A DNA stretch of 64,000 nt, taken from positions 1,985,191 to 2,049,190 of the forward strand of contig CP091241.1 of assembly GCA_027627685.1 (NCBI GenBank). Reading direction: 5' to 3'. This document shows, piece by piece, positions 47,001-55,917 of this stretch. The DNA comes from Hyphomonadaceae bacterium ML37 (GTDB taxonomy: Bacteria; Pseudomonadota; Alphaproteobacteria; Caulobacterales; Maricaulaceae). Position 1 is the stretch's first letter. Every line of letters begins with the position of its first letter. Position numbers and translations under genes: made by a program. The notes below the pieces were generated by a model. That model was not told the origin of the DNA. It searched no databases and saw only the letters and a program-made list of their open reading frames with translations.

Positions 47001-47488
47001 GCCGGGCGCGGCTTCTTGACGCATTCGAGGTGGTCGACCGCCATTTCCAGACCCTGTTCTCCGCCCTGTTCGGCGGCGGGCGCGCCGAGCTCGCCCTGAC
47101 CGAGAATGACGATCCGCTGGAAGCGGGTCTGGAAATCTATGCCTGCCCGCCGGGCAAGAAGATGGAGACCATGAGCCTGATGAGCGGCGGGGAACAGGCG
47201 CTGACCGCTACCGCACTGATTTTCGCGGTGTTTCTGGCCAATCCGGCGCCGGTCTGCGTGCTCGACGAGGTGGATGCGCCCCTCGATGACGCCAATGTGG
47301 ACCGCTTCTGCTCCATGCTGGAGGAGATGCGCTCCATGACCGATACGCGTTTCCTGGTCATCACCCACAACCCCGTGACCATGAGCCGGATGGACCGTCT
47401 GTTCGGCGTCACCATGGGCGAGCGCGGCGTCTCGCAGCTGGTCTCGGTGAACCTGCGGGCGGCCGAAGCGATGCTGGCTGCCGAATAG
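44051..47488 (+). CDS. smc: Chromosome segregation protein SMC
   Basis: 1145-residue condensin ATPase. The N-terminal head has [20 protein letters not shown] and the Walker A [20 protein letters not shown]. Two long Ala/Glu/Arg coiled coils (about 165-500 and 670-985) flank a hinge (about 510-640: [20 protein letters not shown]). The C-terminal head has signature [19 protein letters not shown] and Walker B [19 protein letters not shown]. GTG 44051 is preferred because GGAGG lies five bases before it; GTG 44048 is adjacent. It organises and segregates the chromosome with ScpA and ScpB, not seen in the window. Confidence 0.96.
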   Translation: [1145 protein letters not shown]

Positions 47489-47536
47489 GCGAGAAAACTG
47501 TTTTATTTCAATGATTAAGAGCGCCGTTGACCTTGC

Positions 47537-47563
47537 TTGACAGGGTGGGGGACCGCTTATAGG
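47537..47563 (+). promoter_or_regulatory. Probable housekeeping promoter of the F0 ATP synthase operon
   Basis: TTGACA at 47537-47542 and TATAGG at 47558-47563 with a 15-base spacer, 47 bp before the atpI start. The -35 is a perfect match and GCTTATAG resembles the alphaproteobacterial -10. It lies in the only sizeable gap between smc and atpI. Confidence 0.55.
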
Positions 47564-47609
47564 GTGCGCGCGCCTGACAGGGAGGTCCCTGCCGGGCAAA
47601 CGGTCACTT

Positions 47610-47930
47610 ATGTCCCGCCAAGACGACCCGAATCCGCACCATGCCGATCGCGACGACTTTGAGCGCAGGCTTGACGCCAAGCTTGAGGAACGGCGCGCCC
47701 GGGAGGCGAAACAGCAGGCATCCGGCTGGAGCCAGGGTCTGCGTTACGGATCGGAATTTCTCGGCGGGGTGATCACCGGCACAGTGCTCGGCTTTGCGGT
47801 CGACTGGCTGGCGGGATGGTCGCCCTGGGGATTGATGGCCGGAGTGATACTGGGTTTCGCGGCGGGCACGCTGAATATGGTGCGCGCCGTCAATGAGATG
47901 AACCGCAACAGCAACGCCAGCGGCGACTGA
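47610..47930 (+). CDS. atpI: ATP synthase assembly protein I
   Basis: 106-residue AtpI/AtpQ-type membrane protein with a long charged N-terminus (DDFERRLDAKLEERRAREAK) and two helices (GSEFLGGVITGTVLGFAVDW and WGLMAGVILGFAAGTLNMVR). In other bacteria AtpI helps assemble the c-ring. First gene of the F0 operon; atpB follows after 60 bp. Confidence 0.9.
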   Translation: MSRQDDPNPHHADRDDFERRLDAKLEERRAREAKQQASGWSQGLRYGSEFLGGVITGTVLGFAVDWLAGWSPWGLMAGVILGFAAGTLNMVRAVNEMNRNSNASGD

Positions 47931-47990
47931 CCGGTTTGAATGACAGCCAAGGGGACGCGCCGCGCGCGTTCGTGACACAAGGGGCGGGGC

Positions 47991-48770
47991 GTGGCCGACG
48001 CGACTAACCCGATCAAACAGTTCGAGATCAACCCGATCGCCGATCTGACGATTGGCGGGCTGAATCTGTCCTTCACCAATTCCAGCTATTTCATGGTGGC
48101 GTCGGTGGTGCTGGTGTCGGGGCTGTTGTCGCTGGCCATGTCCAAGCGCGCCCTGGTGCCGGGCCGGTCCCAGTCAGTCGCCGAGATGCTCTATGAGTTC
48201 GTGGCCGGCATGATCCGCTCCACGGCGGGCGATGACGGGCTGAAATTCTTCCCCTTCGTGTTCACCCTGTTCGCCTTCATCCTGATGGGCAACATGCTGG
48301 GCATGATGCCCTACTTCCCGGCGCCGGGCTTTTACGGCTTCACCTTCACCAGCCACATCATCGTCACCTTCGCGCTGGCCATGCTGGTCATGCTGGTCGT
48401 GGTGGGCTATGGCGTGATGAAGAACGGTCTGAAATTCTTCAAGATTTTCTTCCCGTCCGGCGTGCCGCCGGTTCTCTACATCCTGGTGTTCCCCATCGAG
48501 GTCATCTCCTTCCTGTCCCGTCCGGTGACCCTCGGGGTTCGTCTGTTCGCCAACATGCTGGCCGGCCACATCCTTCTGAAGGTGTTCGCCGGCTTCATCG
48601 TCATGCTGGGCTCGGTGGGAGCGCTGGGCGTTCTCGGCGCCGTGGCCCCGCTGGTCATGGTCGTTGCGCTGACCGCGCTGGAATTCCTGGTGGCGTTCCT
48701 CCAGGCCTACGTGTTCGCCGTTCTGACCTGTATCTATCTGTCCGACGCGCTCCACCCTGGTCATCACTAG
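47991..48770 (+). CDS. atpB: F0F1 ATP synthase subunit a
   Basis: 259-residue proton channel subunit with five to six membrane helices. The essential arginine is in [20 protein letters not shown]. Other conserved parts: [11 protein letters not shown]-like N-terminus ([20 protein letters not shown]), [20 protein letters not shown] and the terminal [20 protein letters not shown]. Starts at GTG 47991 with AAGGGGCGGGGC upstream. Confidence 0.97.
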   Translation: MADATNPIKQFEINPIADLTIGGLNLSFTNSSYFMVASVVLVSGLLSLAMSKRALVPGRSQSVAEMLYEFVAGMIRSTAGDDGLKFFPFVFTLFAFILMGNMLGMMPYFPAPGFYGFTFTSHIIVTFALAMLVMLVVVGYGVMKNGLKFFKIFFPSGVPPVLYILVFPIEVISFLSRPVTLGVRLFANMLAGHILLKVFAGFIVMLGSVGALGVLGAVAPLVMVVALTALEFLVAFLQAYVFAVLTCIYLSDALHPGHH

Positions 48771-48825
48771 GGGCGCCCGGAGCCTTTTCCTTCATCCGCA
48801 CCGAACATCTACGAGGAGTAACATC

Positions 48826-49053
48826 ATGGAAGCGGAAGCAGCTAAATACATTGGCGCTGGCCTGGCCACCTTCGGCATGCTCGGCGCCGCCCTGGGCGTG
48901 GGCAATATCTTCTCCAGCTTCCTTCAGGGCGCCCTGCGCAATCCCGGCGCCGCCGCGAGCCAGTTCGGCACCCTGATCTTCGGTTTCGCCGTGACCGAAG
49001 CGCTGGGCATCTTCTCGCTGCTGATCGCCCTGCTGCTGCTGTTTGTGGTCTAG
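48826..49053 (+). CDS. atpE: F0F1 ATP synthase subunit c
   Basis: 75-residue hairpin protein forming the rotor ring. Two helices, with the polar loop [13 protein letters not shown] between. The proton-carrying carboxylate is Glu58 in [14 protein letters not shown]. Glu rather than Asp is usual outside enterobacteria. The ribosome site ACGAGGAGTAACATC is strong, fitting the high copy number needed. Confidence 0.97.
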   Translation: MEAEAAKYIGAGLATFGMLGAALGVGNIFSSFLQGALRNPGAAASQFGTLIFGFAVTEALGIFSLLIALLLLFVV

Positions 49054-49155
49054 GCCACAGCGTGACACGACGGTGCATGGCCGGGCGCGCGAACTCCATC
49101 GCGCGTCAGGCCCATCGTCACTACCCTGCTTGCCTCGGTTAGAGGAGAGACGCCC

Positions 49156-49692
49156 GTGACGGCGCCGCAAACCATCGATACCGCGCCGATAGACGCGGAA
49201 GCGGCCTTCCCGCCGTTCGATCCGACTTATTTTGCATCCCAGCTGTTCTGGCTGGCGATCAGCTTCGCCGTTCTCTATTTCCTGCTGTCGCGCTTCGTCC
49301 TGCCGCGCATCGGCGGAGCGATCGAGGAGCGGCGTGATCGTATCGCCGATGATCTGGACGCCGCTGCGTCCATGCGCGATCAGGCCAACGAGACCGTGCG
49401 CGCCTACGAAAAATCACTGGCCGACGCCCGCGCCCGCGCCCAGAGCGTGGCCGCTGGCGCCAAGGCCGAAGCCGACGCGGAGATCGCTGAAGCCGTCCGT
49501 GAGGCGGACGCCCGCCTGGACGCCCAGCAGACTGAGTCCGAAGCGCGCATCCGCGAAGCCCGCGACGCGGCGCTTAAAGAGGTGCGCTCCATCGCCGCCG
49601 GCGCCGCCGCCGCGATCACCGAACGCCTCGCCGGACTGGACGTGACCGACAGCGACGCCGAAAAGGCCGTCGACGCCGTGCGCAAGGGCTAA
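49156..49692 (+). CDS. F0F1 ATP synthase subunit b'
   Basis: 178-residue peripheral-stalk subunit. An N-terminal extension (about 25 residues) leads into FDPTYFASQLFWLAISFAVL, one membrane helix, then a long charged coiled coil of Ala/Glu/Arg heptads (ERRDRIADDLDAAASMRDQA). The b'/b duplication is typical of alphaproteobacteria and cyanobacteria; the two form a heterodimer linking F0 to F1. GTG start with GAGGAGAG upstream. Three bases separate it from the b gene. Confidence 0.94.
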   Translation: MTAPQTIDTAPIDAEAAFPPFDPTYFASQLFWLAISFAVLYFLLSRFVLPRIGGAIEERRDRIADDLDAAASMRDQANETVRAYEKSLADARARAQSVAAGAKAEADAEIAEAVREADARLDAQQTESEARIREARDAALKEVRSIAAGAAAAITERLAGLDVTDSDAEKAVDAVRKG

Positions 49693-49695
49693 GCC

Positions 49696-50190
49696 ATGAC
49701 CTATCTGCTCAACGACACCACGTTCTGGGCCTTTGTCGGCCTCATCGGCTTCTTCGTCATCCTATTCTTCGCAGGCGTCCACAAGACGGTGGGCAAGCTG
49801 CTGGATGACCGCGCGGAGAAGATCCGCGGCGAGCTGGACGAGGCGCGCCGCCTGCGCGAGGAAGCCCAGGAATTGCTGGCCTCCTATGAGCGCAAGCACG
49901 CCGAAGCCGCTGAGGAAGCCGAGCAGATCATCAAAAAGGCGCGCGCCGAGGCCGAATATCTGCGCGAGCAGGCCCAGGCCGAGATCGCCGAGCGCATCGA
50001 ACGCCGCACCGCCATGGCCGAGCAGCGCATCGCCCAGGCTCAGGCCCAGGCCGCCAAGGATGTGCGCGGCCTCGCCGCTGACCTGGCAGTGGACGCGGCC
50101 CGCACCCTGCTCACCGAGGGTCTGACCAAGCCCCAGCGCACCAAGCTGGTGAAAACCGGCATTGCGGATGTGAAAGACCGGCTGAACTAG
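49696..50190 (+). CDS. atpF: F0F1 ATP synthase subunit b
   Basis: 164-residue peripheral-stalk subunit: LLNDTTFWAFVGLIGFFVIL is the single N-terminal membrane helix, followed by the basic AGVHKTVGKLLDDRAEKIRG and a long coiled coil (EARRLREEAQELLASYERKH). Partner of b' just upstream. Last gene of the operon, followed by a strong terminator; F1 genes are elsewhere, as usual in this class. Confidence 0.95.
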   Translation: MTYLLNDTTFWAFVGLIGFFVILFFAGVHKTVGKLLDDRAEKIRGELDEARRLREEAQELLASYERKHAEAAEEAEQIIKKARAEAEYLREQAQAEIAERIERRTAMAEQRIAQAQAQAAKDVRGLAADLAVDAARTLLTEGLTKPQRTKLVKTGIADVKDRLN

Positions 50191-50214
50191 GCCGGTCACC
50201 GCGCCACGAACGCC

Positions 50215-50247
50215 AAAACCCGCCAGGGACATCCTGGCGGGTTTTTT
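50215..50247 (+). terminator. Rho-independent terminator of the F0 operon
   Basis: Perfect stem AACCCGCCAGG (50217-50227) with CCTGGCGGGTT (50233-50243), loop GACAT, then a T run. It lies 27 bp after atpF, and the A-rich left side suggests it can also end the convergent serine hydrolase transcript. Confidence 0.92.
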
Positions 50248-50277
50248 CATGGCGCCACTGCTGCGGCCTTCAGCGTA

Positions 50278-51507
50278 TCAGTTGCGGATTTCGTCGATCC
50301 ATTCGCCCGGCCCGTCGCCGGTGCGCAGATCCATCACCGTCGGCCACAGCCGCCAGGGCGCGCGGCCATCGGAGTTCCACAGACCGATGAAGGCGAAGCC
50401 GGTCTCCGGCTCCATCACGATCTGGGCGCCGTAGCCCGACAGATAGCCCGCATGGGCGATCAGGCGGCGATCACCCCAGTGATAGATGCGCCAGCCCATG
50501 CCGTAATGGGTTTCGCTGACCCGCTCGCGCACGCCGCCGAGGCCCCGTGTCTCGCGCAGGGTTTCGGTATAGGGGGTGAACACGCGGGCCTTGACCGCAT
50601 CGGGCAGTCCGCCCTCGGCCTCAGGCCGCAAATGCGCCTGCACCCAGGCGATCAGGTGATTGAGACTGACTGTCACCGACGCGGCGCTGGGCATGACGTC
50701 ATAGTTCGACTGCGGACTGCCGGGGGCGTCCGCGGTGCGCGCCCAGCCGCGATGGGGGGCCGCCCAGCTCACTGAATTGAGCAGGCTTTCCACGCCCACG
50801 CCCGCGCCATCCATCCCGTAGGGATCGAAAACATAGCGGCGCAGCGCCGCCGCATAAGTCAGCCCCGTCGTCTCCTCGACCAGGTGCTCCAGCGCCGAGA
50901 ACGCAACGTTCTGATAGGTGTAGCAACTGCCCATCTGGCAAACGAGATTCACGTCCGCCAGCTGCGAGCGCGCATAGGCGGCGTCACGCCCGTCATTGAT
51001 CAGTGTGTCATAGGCGTTGCGCGGCAGACCGGTGCGATGGGTCAGGATTTCCAGCCAGGTGGGCTGGCGCGGCGCGCGCAGGCGCAGGGCCCGGGTCGGA
51101 ACGGCGCGGTTGAGATCAAGCTGGCCCTCATGCTCCAGCAATGCCAACAGCACGCCGGTAAAGCCCTTGCTCAGCGATGCGGCGCGAAACTGCGTGTCTG
51201 CGGTGACCATCTCGCCCGACCCGGCCGAGGTCTCGCCCGCTGTGTAGATCAGCACCGGCTCGCCATGCTCCAGCACCGCGATGGCCATGCCCACCGAGCG
51301 CTCGAACCCGGCCGCCTGCTCCAGGCGGGCCATCAGCGGCTCAAAGTAGTCCAGCGCCGGCAGGTCGATTTCCGGGGCAGCAGCCGCCGCCGCTTCAGCA
51401 GCTTCCGCCTCGCCCGGCAAGGCCGCGCCGGCATCGCCCTCAGGCGGCGGCGTCTCGTCGGAGAGGCCGAGCGAGGCGCTCAGCGCCAGAAGCAGGATGG
51501 GGTTCAT
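50278..51507 (-). CDS. Serine hydrolase, beta-lactamase/class C-like family
   Basis: 409 residues from ATG 51507 (the in-frame TTG one codon upstream is an alternative). Short signal-like N-terminus (MNPILLLALSASLGLS), then an acidic Ala/Glu linker. The penicillin-recognising fold has the SxxK motif in AASLSKGFTGVLLALLEHEG, the second motif YTYQNVAF and the third-box equivalent LIAHAGYLSGYG. Probably a periplasmic esterase, D-peptidase or amidase; true beta-lactamase activity is unlikely from the motifs. It lies 15 bp downstream of the agmatine deiminase gene. Confidence 0.87.
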   Translation of the reverse strand: MNPILLLALSASLGLSDETPPPEGDAGAALPGEAEAAEAAAAAAPEIDLPALDYFEPLMARLEQAAGFERSVGMAIAVLEHGEPVLIYTAGETSAGSGEMVTADTQFRAASLSKGFTGVLLALLEHEGQLDLNRAVPTRALRLRAPRQPTWLEILTHRTGLPRNAYDTLINDGRDAAYARSQLADVNLVCQMGSCYTYQNVAFSALEHLVEETTGLTYAAALRRYVFDPYGMDGAGVGVESLLNSVSWAAPHRGWARTADAPGSPQSNYDVMPSAASVTVSLNHLIAWVQAHLRPEAEGGLPDAVKARVFTPYTETLRETRGLGGVRERVSETHYGMGWRIYHWGDRRLIAHAGYLSGYGAQIVMEPETGFAFIGLWNSDGRAPWRLWPTVMDLRTGDGPGEWIDEIRN

Positions 51508-51522
51508 CAAAGGGATTTCCCG

Positions 51523-52530
51523 TTACAGCGGCTCGTTACACGTCACGCAGTGGAAAGATCCTCCCCCCGTCAAGATAGCACTGGACGCACTGGCGACAAC
51601 TATACGATCCGCACACGCGCCCTGGAGCGCCTTCAACGCGGCGTCGGCGTGTTCATTATAGGCCGGCATGACCAGATGCTTCGGGCCGGCGACCCAGTTC
51701 ATGTGCGACGCCGCGGCAGGACCGCCCTCAGCGTGCTCGACAAAGCCGGGCGAGGGAATGCGCACGACCTGCAGCGCCTTGCCCGACGCATCCCGCGCGC
51801 TGGCCAACTGGCGGGCGATGGCGTCCAGGATTGCGGCATTGGGATCGTCCGGGCCTGACGGCGCCTGACAGGCCACCACGCCGGGGCTCAGAAAGCGCGC
51901 GATATTGTCCACATGGCCGTCGGTATGGTCGCCAATGAGACCTTCATCAATCCAGATCACATTGGTCACGCCGAACAGGCGGGCGAACTCGGCCTCCACC
52001 TGCGCCTCGGTCCAGCCGGGATTGCGGTTTGAATTGAGCACGCACTGGCGCGTGGTGATCACACTGCCCGCACCGTCAAACTCCAGCGCCCCGCCTTCGC
52101 AGACCAGCTGGCTCGAACGTTCCGCAGCGCCCGTCTGACGCGCGATGTCCGCGCCGATGGTTGTGTCGCCGGGCAGATCGTACTTGCCGCCCCAGCCGTT
52201 GAAAACCATGCGCACAGCCTGCAGTCCGCCCGTCCATTTTACGAAGACCGGTCCCGTGTCGCGCGCCCAGACATCGCCATAGGTGGCCTCGATGACGCGC
52301 GCGCGCGGCAGGCGGGTCCGTGCGTCAGCGGCGGCGGCGGGCGTGGCGGCGTAGATGATGATGTCTGGCGCGGTCCCGTCAGCGCCGGGCGCAGCGGCCA
52401 GGCCCAGGAAGGCCGCGAACTCGGCGCGCGCCGGATCGAGATCCTCTTCCCACAATTCCTCCGCCGCGGGCCAAAGGGTGTGGATGGCGCGCTGGGGTTC
52501 GAACTCGTGCGGGACGCGCAGGGCGGTCAT
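51523..52530 (-). CDS. Agmatine deiminase / peptidylarginine deiminase family protein
   Basis: 335-residue guanidino-modifying enzyme likely converting agmatine to N-carbamoylputrescine. Start at ATG 52530 (MTALRVPHEFEPQRAIHTLW). Conserved sites: ARDTGPVFVKW, NGWGGKYD, ELEGGxxxxD-like CEGGALEFDGAGSVITT, the catalytic His in IGDHTDGHVDNIARF, and the catalytic Cys in GGGSFHCVTCNEPL at the C-terminus. It is on the same strand as the serine hydrolase, forming a two-gene unit. Confidence 0.9.
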   Translation of the reverse strand: MTALRVPHEFEPQRAIHTLWPAAEELWEEDLDPARAEFAAFLGLAAAPGADGTAPDIIIYAATPAAAADARTRLPRARVIEATYGDVWARDTGPVFVKWTGGLQAVRMVFNGWGGKYDLPGDTTIGADIARQTGAAERSSQLVCEGGALEFDGAGSVITTRQCVLNSNRNPGWTEAQVEAEFARLFGVTNVIWIDEGLIGDHTDGHVDNIARFLSPGVVACQAPSGPDDPNAAILDAIARQLASARDASGKALQVVRIPSPGFVEHAEGGPAAASHMNWVAGPKHLVMPAYNEHADAALKALQGACADRIVVASASSAILTGGGSFHCVTCNEPL

Positions 52531-52580
52531 GGGCGGGACTCCGGGCTGATGGCTCGGATCAACGCCTATCATGGCAAGGG

Positions 52581-52614
52581 TAAAAGAAAAGGGGCGGCTC
52601 TTGCGAGCCGCCCC
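52581..52614 (-). terminator. Rho-independent terminator of the TonB receptor gene
   Basis: On the minus strand: stem GGGGCGGCTC (52614-52605) with GAGCCGCCCC (52600-52591), loop GCAA, then TTTTCTTTTA. It lies about 40 bp after the receptor stop and directly before the agmatine deiminase gene, isolating the two units. Confidence 0.9.
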
Positions 52615-52650
52615 CGATAGTCAGTCGCCAATCGGCGGTTACAGGTTCGA

Positions 52651-55600
52651 TTAGAACTCGTAACGGATGCCGACGCGGGCAAACCAGGCCGAACCCGGGT
52701 TGGACCGGAAGCCGGTCACCGCAGCGTTGTTAAGGAAGGCGTTATAGCGATACACGCAGTCAGTGGCCACGACGCAGGCCGTGCGCGGCTGATCACCCGT
52801 AAGGGCCGGGGCCGCATTGACACCAAGAGCCGTCACGTCGGCGGCGCGGACCAGGTCGCCCCGCACGATCGGACGCTGGCCAAAGCGCGGCGCGTTCACA
52901 CGGGTGCCCCAGCTGTCGTTCAGCAGGTTCAGGAAGTTCTCCACGTCGAGAACCAGCTTGAACCGGTTGTCGCCCAGGAAGCGGTCAACGCCCGGAATGC
53001 CCGGCAGGTCCTGCTGGATACGCAGGTCCCAGCGCTGCTGCCACGGACCATTGTCCGAGTTGACATCGTGGATCTGACCACGGGTCAGGCCACGCGCGTC
53101 AACAAAGTCGTTGAACGCCGACTGGTTGAACCCGGCGCCGTACACGACGCGGGCATCGCCGGCGGTCGGGATGTAGAGCGGCGCGTTGTCAAACTGGCTT
53201 TCGCCATTGCCCGGACGGCCGAACAGCGCGTTGTCGAAGTTCGTGTCGAAGGTATAGGTGAAGGGCGCTCCCGAGTTGACCTGACCGAACAGGTCCACAC
53301 GGGTGGTGAGGTCCTGGATGAAGTCACGCTCGAATGAGACGCCGAGTTTGAACGCATGCTCGATCTGATAGATCGAGGTGCGCGGGCTCGGGAAGTTCAT
53401 GTCGGAGTCAACCTGACCGCGGAAGGACGAGATGCCGCGCGAGGACGAGCCCTCGGTGATCATCTGGATGTCCTGGTTGGCGTAGGAGACGAAGAAGCCG
53501 AGACCGTTCTCGAACTCATTGGCCAGCGAGACCGTGAAGGTCGTGCTTTCATCGCCCGACGCATTGGTCAGGATGGTGCGGTTCGACACGCCAAGGGCGT
53601 TCAGGTCCGCATAGATCGTACGGCCATCCGGAGCCACGCCGGTCTGGGCGAAGGGCTGCTGGTTGGTCTGGGCCGCTTCACGCCACAGGAAGCTCACGTC
53701 ACTGCGGCTGTGGATGACCTGAGCGGTCGCCACATAGTTCCGGCCGAAGTCAAAGCCGCCAAACACCAGGTCGAACTCCTGCTCGACGCGCAGGGAGTAT
53801 TTCCAGTCCGCCGGGATTTCGAAGTTCGGGTCGATGGCGTCGATGGCCAGCGGCGTGCCGTTGGCGACCTGATCCAGCAGGGGCTGCGGGATGTTACGCC
53901 CGGTCACGCCGGTGAAGTTGCCCGCCGCGAACACGGCCGGAACCTGGAAGGCGTTCGAGGTCCACACACCCGGATCGCCGCCGGCGAACAGGCCGAAGCC
54001 GCCCGAGACCGTCGTGCGGTCGGCAGCGTCCCAACGGAAGCTGACGCGCGGCATGATGATGTCGAGGCCGTCCGTGGTGGTGGTGTTGTCGAAGCCCACC
54101 GCCGGCTCGAAGGTCGGATCGAAGGTCGGCTGATCATCGGTGGAGATGCGCTCATAGCGCAGGCCGCCGGTGAATTCGAGCGTCGGCATGGCCTGCCAGC
54201 GCGCCTGGCCGAACAGGGACTGGCGGGTGTAGCCCCACTCCGCGGCGCCTTCACGCGCCACGTTGGACGGCACGTTGCGGTACTCGATGCTGGCGTTCTG
54301 GTCGAGGATGTCCTGACCGGCATTGGCGCCCTGGAAGATGAATCTGCCGCGCGAACGCTCGACAAACAGGTTGTACAGGTCGAGGGTCTCGTACTCGCCG
54401 CCCACCGAGAAGATGAAGTCGTTCCAGGTGTAGTCGGCCTTGCCGAACAGCTGGAGACGCTGGTCTTCATACTCGTTGGCGTGGCGGAAACGGTCGCAGC
54501 CGCCGGTGATCGTCGCGTTGGAGGTCAGCAGGCCCGCGAGCGGGGTGCCGGCCACGTTGGTCGGGGTCAGGCGGAATTCCAGCGTGCCGACATCGGACGG
54601 CGCGCGGCAGTTCTGGCCACGAATATAGTCGATGAAGCTGGCGCGCAGTTCGGTCGACAGGTTCGGGGTCCAGTCAGAGAACAGCTGGGCGGTGTAGTTT
54701 TCCAGCAGGGTCGGCGTGTCATACCAGGCCGACACCATGTTGTTCGCGCCGATATTGCTGACGCCGGCGTCTTCTGTGCGCTGATAGTTCGCCTGGAGAC
54801 GGTGATTGTCGGTGATGTTGACGTCGATGCGCGCAAACCAGCGCTCGGTCTCTTCCGGCACGGCGGTCTGCTGGGGACGGCCCAGCATGTCGATGCCGTA
54901 CGTATCCTGAACCATCTGGTTCAGAGCAGCGTACAGCGCCGGATCGCGGCCGCCGGCGGCGTCCGAGGCCGAGAAGTCAGACTGGCTGGCGGTCTCGAAA
55001 CGGTCATAGGACAGCGAGAAGAACACCCGGTCGCGCAGGATCGGGCCGCGGAACGAAATCCCGTATTCCTTTTCTTCGAACTCGCCAGGGTTGAAGTTGC
55101 CTTCACCACCGAACGTGGTCGAACCCACGAAGTCCTGGTCACGGTAGTAGTAGAAACCGGCGCCATCAAACTCGTTCGTACCACCGCGCGTGGTCACGTT
55201 GACCAGGCCGCCGGTGAAGCCCGACGAAGTGACCGAATAGTCAGAGGCCACCAGTGACACCGACTCGATGATGTCGATGTTGATCGGCGAGCGCGAGGTC
55301 GCGAATGTGTTGTCGCCCAGGCCGAAATTGTCCTGCTGGCGCGCGCCGTCGATGGTCACGCCGTTGAAGCGCGGATTGACGCCCGCGACCGACAGATTGT
55401 TCGGGCCGCCGGAGATGGTGAGCGGGTCACGGTTCAGGGTGGAAATGACGTCACGCGAAAGAGAGGGCTGGTTGGCCACGTCGCGCGCGGTGAAGTTCGA
55501 GCCCACGCCCGCGTTCAGGTCCACGCGGCTGATGGCCTGGCCGGTCACGGTCACGACGTCGGCGGTGGCCGGCGCAAGGGTGATGCGGATCGGCGCCTGG

Positions 55601-55917
55601 GCGCCCGGCGCCAGGGTCAGGCCTTCGACAGCCTCGCCGTCAAAGCCCGGCGCGCTGACCAGCACGTTGTACGGACCGCCGACGCGCAGGCCGGACTGAA
55701 CGAACTGGCCCGAGCCGCCGGTGGTGGCGACGTTCGCCGAACCGGTGGGCGTGTGAACGATGGTGACGCGCGCGCCGACGACCGGCTGGCCGTTCACGTC
55801 CACAACAGAGCCGCGCAGCTCCGAGGAGGTCTGCTGGGCATGCACGGCCGCCATCGGCGCCATCGCCGCAAGCGCGACAGCCGAGGCTCCGAGAGAGAGC
55901 TTCTTCAGAATCGCCAT
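52651..55917 (-). CDS. Oar-like TonB-dependent outer-membrane receptor
   Basis: 1088 residues. Signal peptide MAILKKLSLGASAVALAAMA ending ...AVHAQ. An N-terminal carboxypeptidase-regulatory-like domain follows (ELRGSVVDVNGQPVVGARVT, about 32-120), then a plug domain (SRDVISTLNRDPLTISGGPN, GVTIDGARQQDN) and a long 22-strand-type beta barrel rich in aromatic alternation. It ends in VGIRYEF, the C-terminal aromatic signal for BAM insertion. This layout matches Oar/OmpA-related TonB receptors, which import peptides, siderophores or oligosaccharides; the ligand is unknown. AGGGG lies about eight bases before the ATG. Monocistronic, with its own terminator. Confidence 0.92.
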   Translation of the reverse strand: MAILKKLSLGASAVALAAMAPMAAVHAQQTSSELRGSVVDVNGQPVVGARVTIVHTPTGSANVATTGGSGQFVQSGLRVGGPYNVLVSAPGFDGEAVEGLTLAPGAQAPIRITLAPATADVVTVTGQAISRVDLNAGVGSNFTARDVANQPSLSRDVISTLNRDPLTISGGPNNLSVAGVNPRFNGVTIDGARQQDNFGLGDNTFATSRSPINIDIIESVSLVASDYSVTSSGFTGGLVNVTTRGGTNEFDGAGFYYYRDQDFVGSTTFGGEGNFNPGEFEEKEYGISFRGPILRDRVFFSLSYDRFETASQSDFSASDAAGGRDPALYAALNQMVQDTYGIDMLGRPQQTAVPEETERWFARIDVNITDNHRLQANYQRTEDAGVSNIGANNMVSAWYDTPTLLENYTAQLFSDWTPNLSTELRASFIDYIRGQNCRAPSDVGTLEFRLTPTNVAGTPLAGLLTSNATITGGCDRFRHANEYEDQRLQLFGKADYTWNDFIFSVGGEYETLDLYNLFVERSRGRFIFQGANAGQDILDQNASIEYRNVPSNVAREGAAEWGYTRQSLFGQARWQAMPTLEFTGGLRYERISTDDQPTFDPTFEPAVGFDNTTTTDGLDIIMPRVSFRWDAADRTTVSGGFGLFAGGDPGVWTSNAFQVPAVFAAGNFTGVTGRNIPQPLLDQVANGTPLAIDAIDPNFEIPADWKYSLRVEQEFDLVFGGFDFGRNYVATAQVIHSRSDVSFLWREAAQTNQQPFAQTGVAPDGRTIYADLNALGVSNRTILTNASGDESTTFTVSLANEFENGLGFFVSYANQDIQMITEGSSSRGISSFRGQVDSDMNFPSPRTSIYQIEHAFKLGVSFERDFIQDLTTRVDLFGQVNSGAPFTYTFDTNFDNALFGRPGNGESQFDNAPLYIPTAGDARVVYGAGFNQSAFNDFVDARGLTRGQIHDVNSDNGPWQQRWDLRIQQDLPGIPGVDRFLGDNRFKLVLDVENFLNLLNDSWGTRVNAPRFGQRPIVRGDLVRAADVTALGVNAAPALTGDQPRTACVVATDCVYRYNAFLNNAAVTGFRSNPGSAWFARVGIRYEF

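Noticed and set aside
50278-51507. Serine hydrolase read as an antibiotic-resistance beta-lactamase
   Set aside because: Motifs fit the broad class C-like serine hydrolase family; the third box is HAG rather than KTG and the context gives no resistance link.
52636-52665. GGTTCGATT, resembling a tRNA T-arm
   Set aside because: No acceptor stem, D-arm or anticodon arm can be formed; it overlaps the receptor stop region.
53356-55257. 633-codon plus-strand frame inside the TonB receptor gene
   Set aside because: Shadow frame opposite a receptor with a signal peptide, plug, barrel and terminal aromatic residue.
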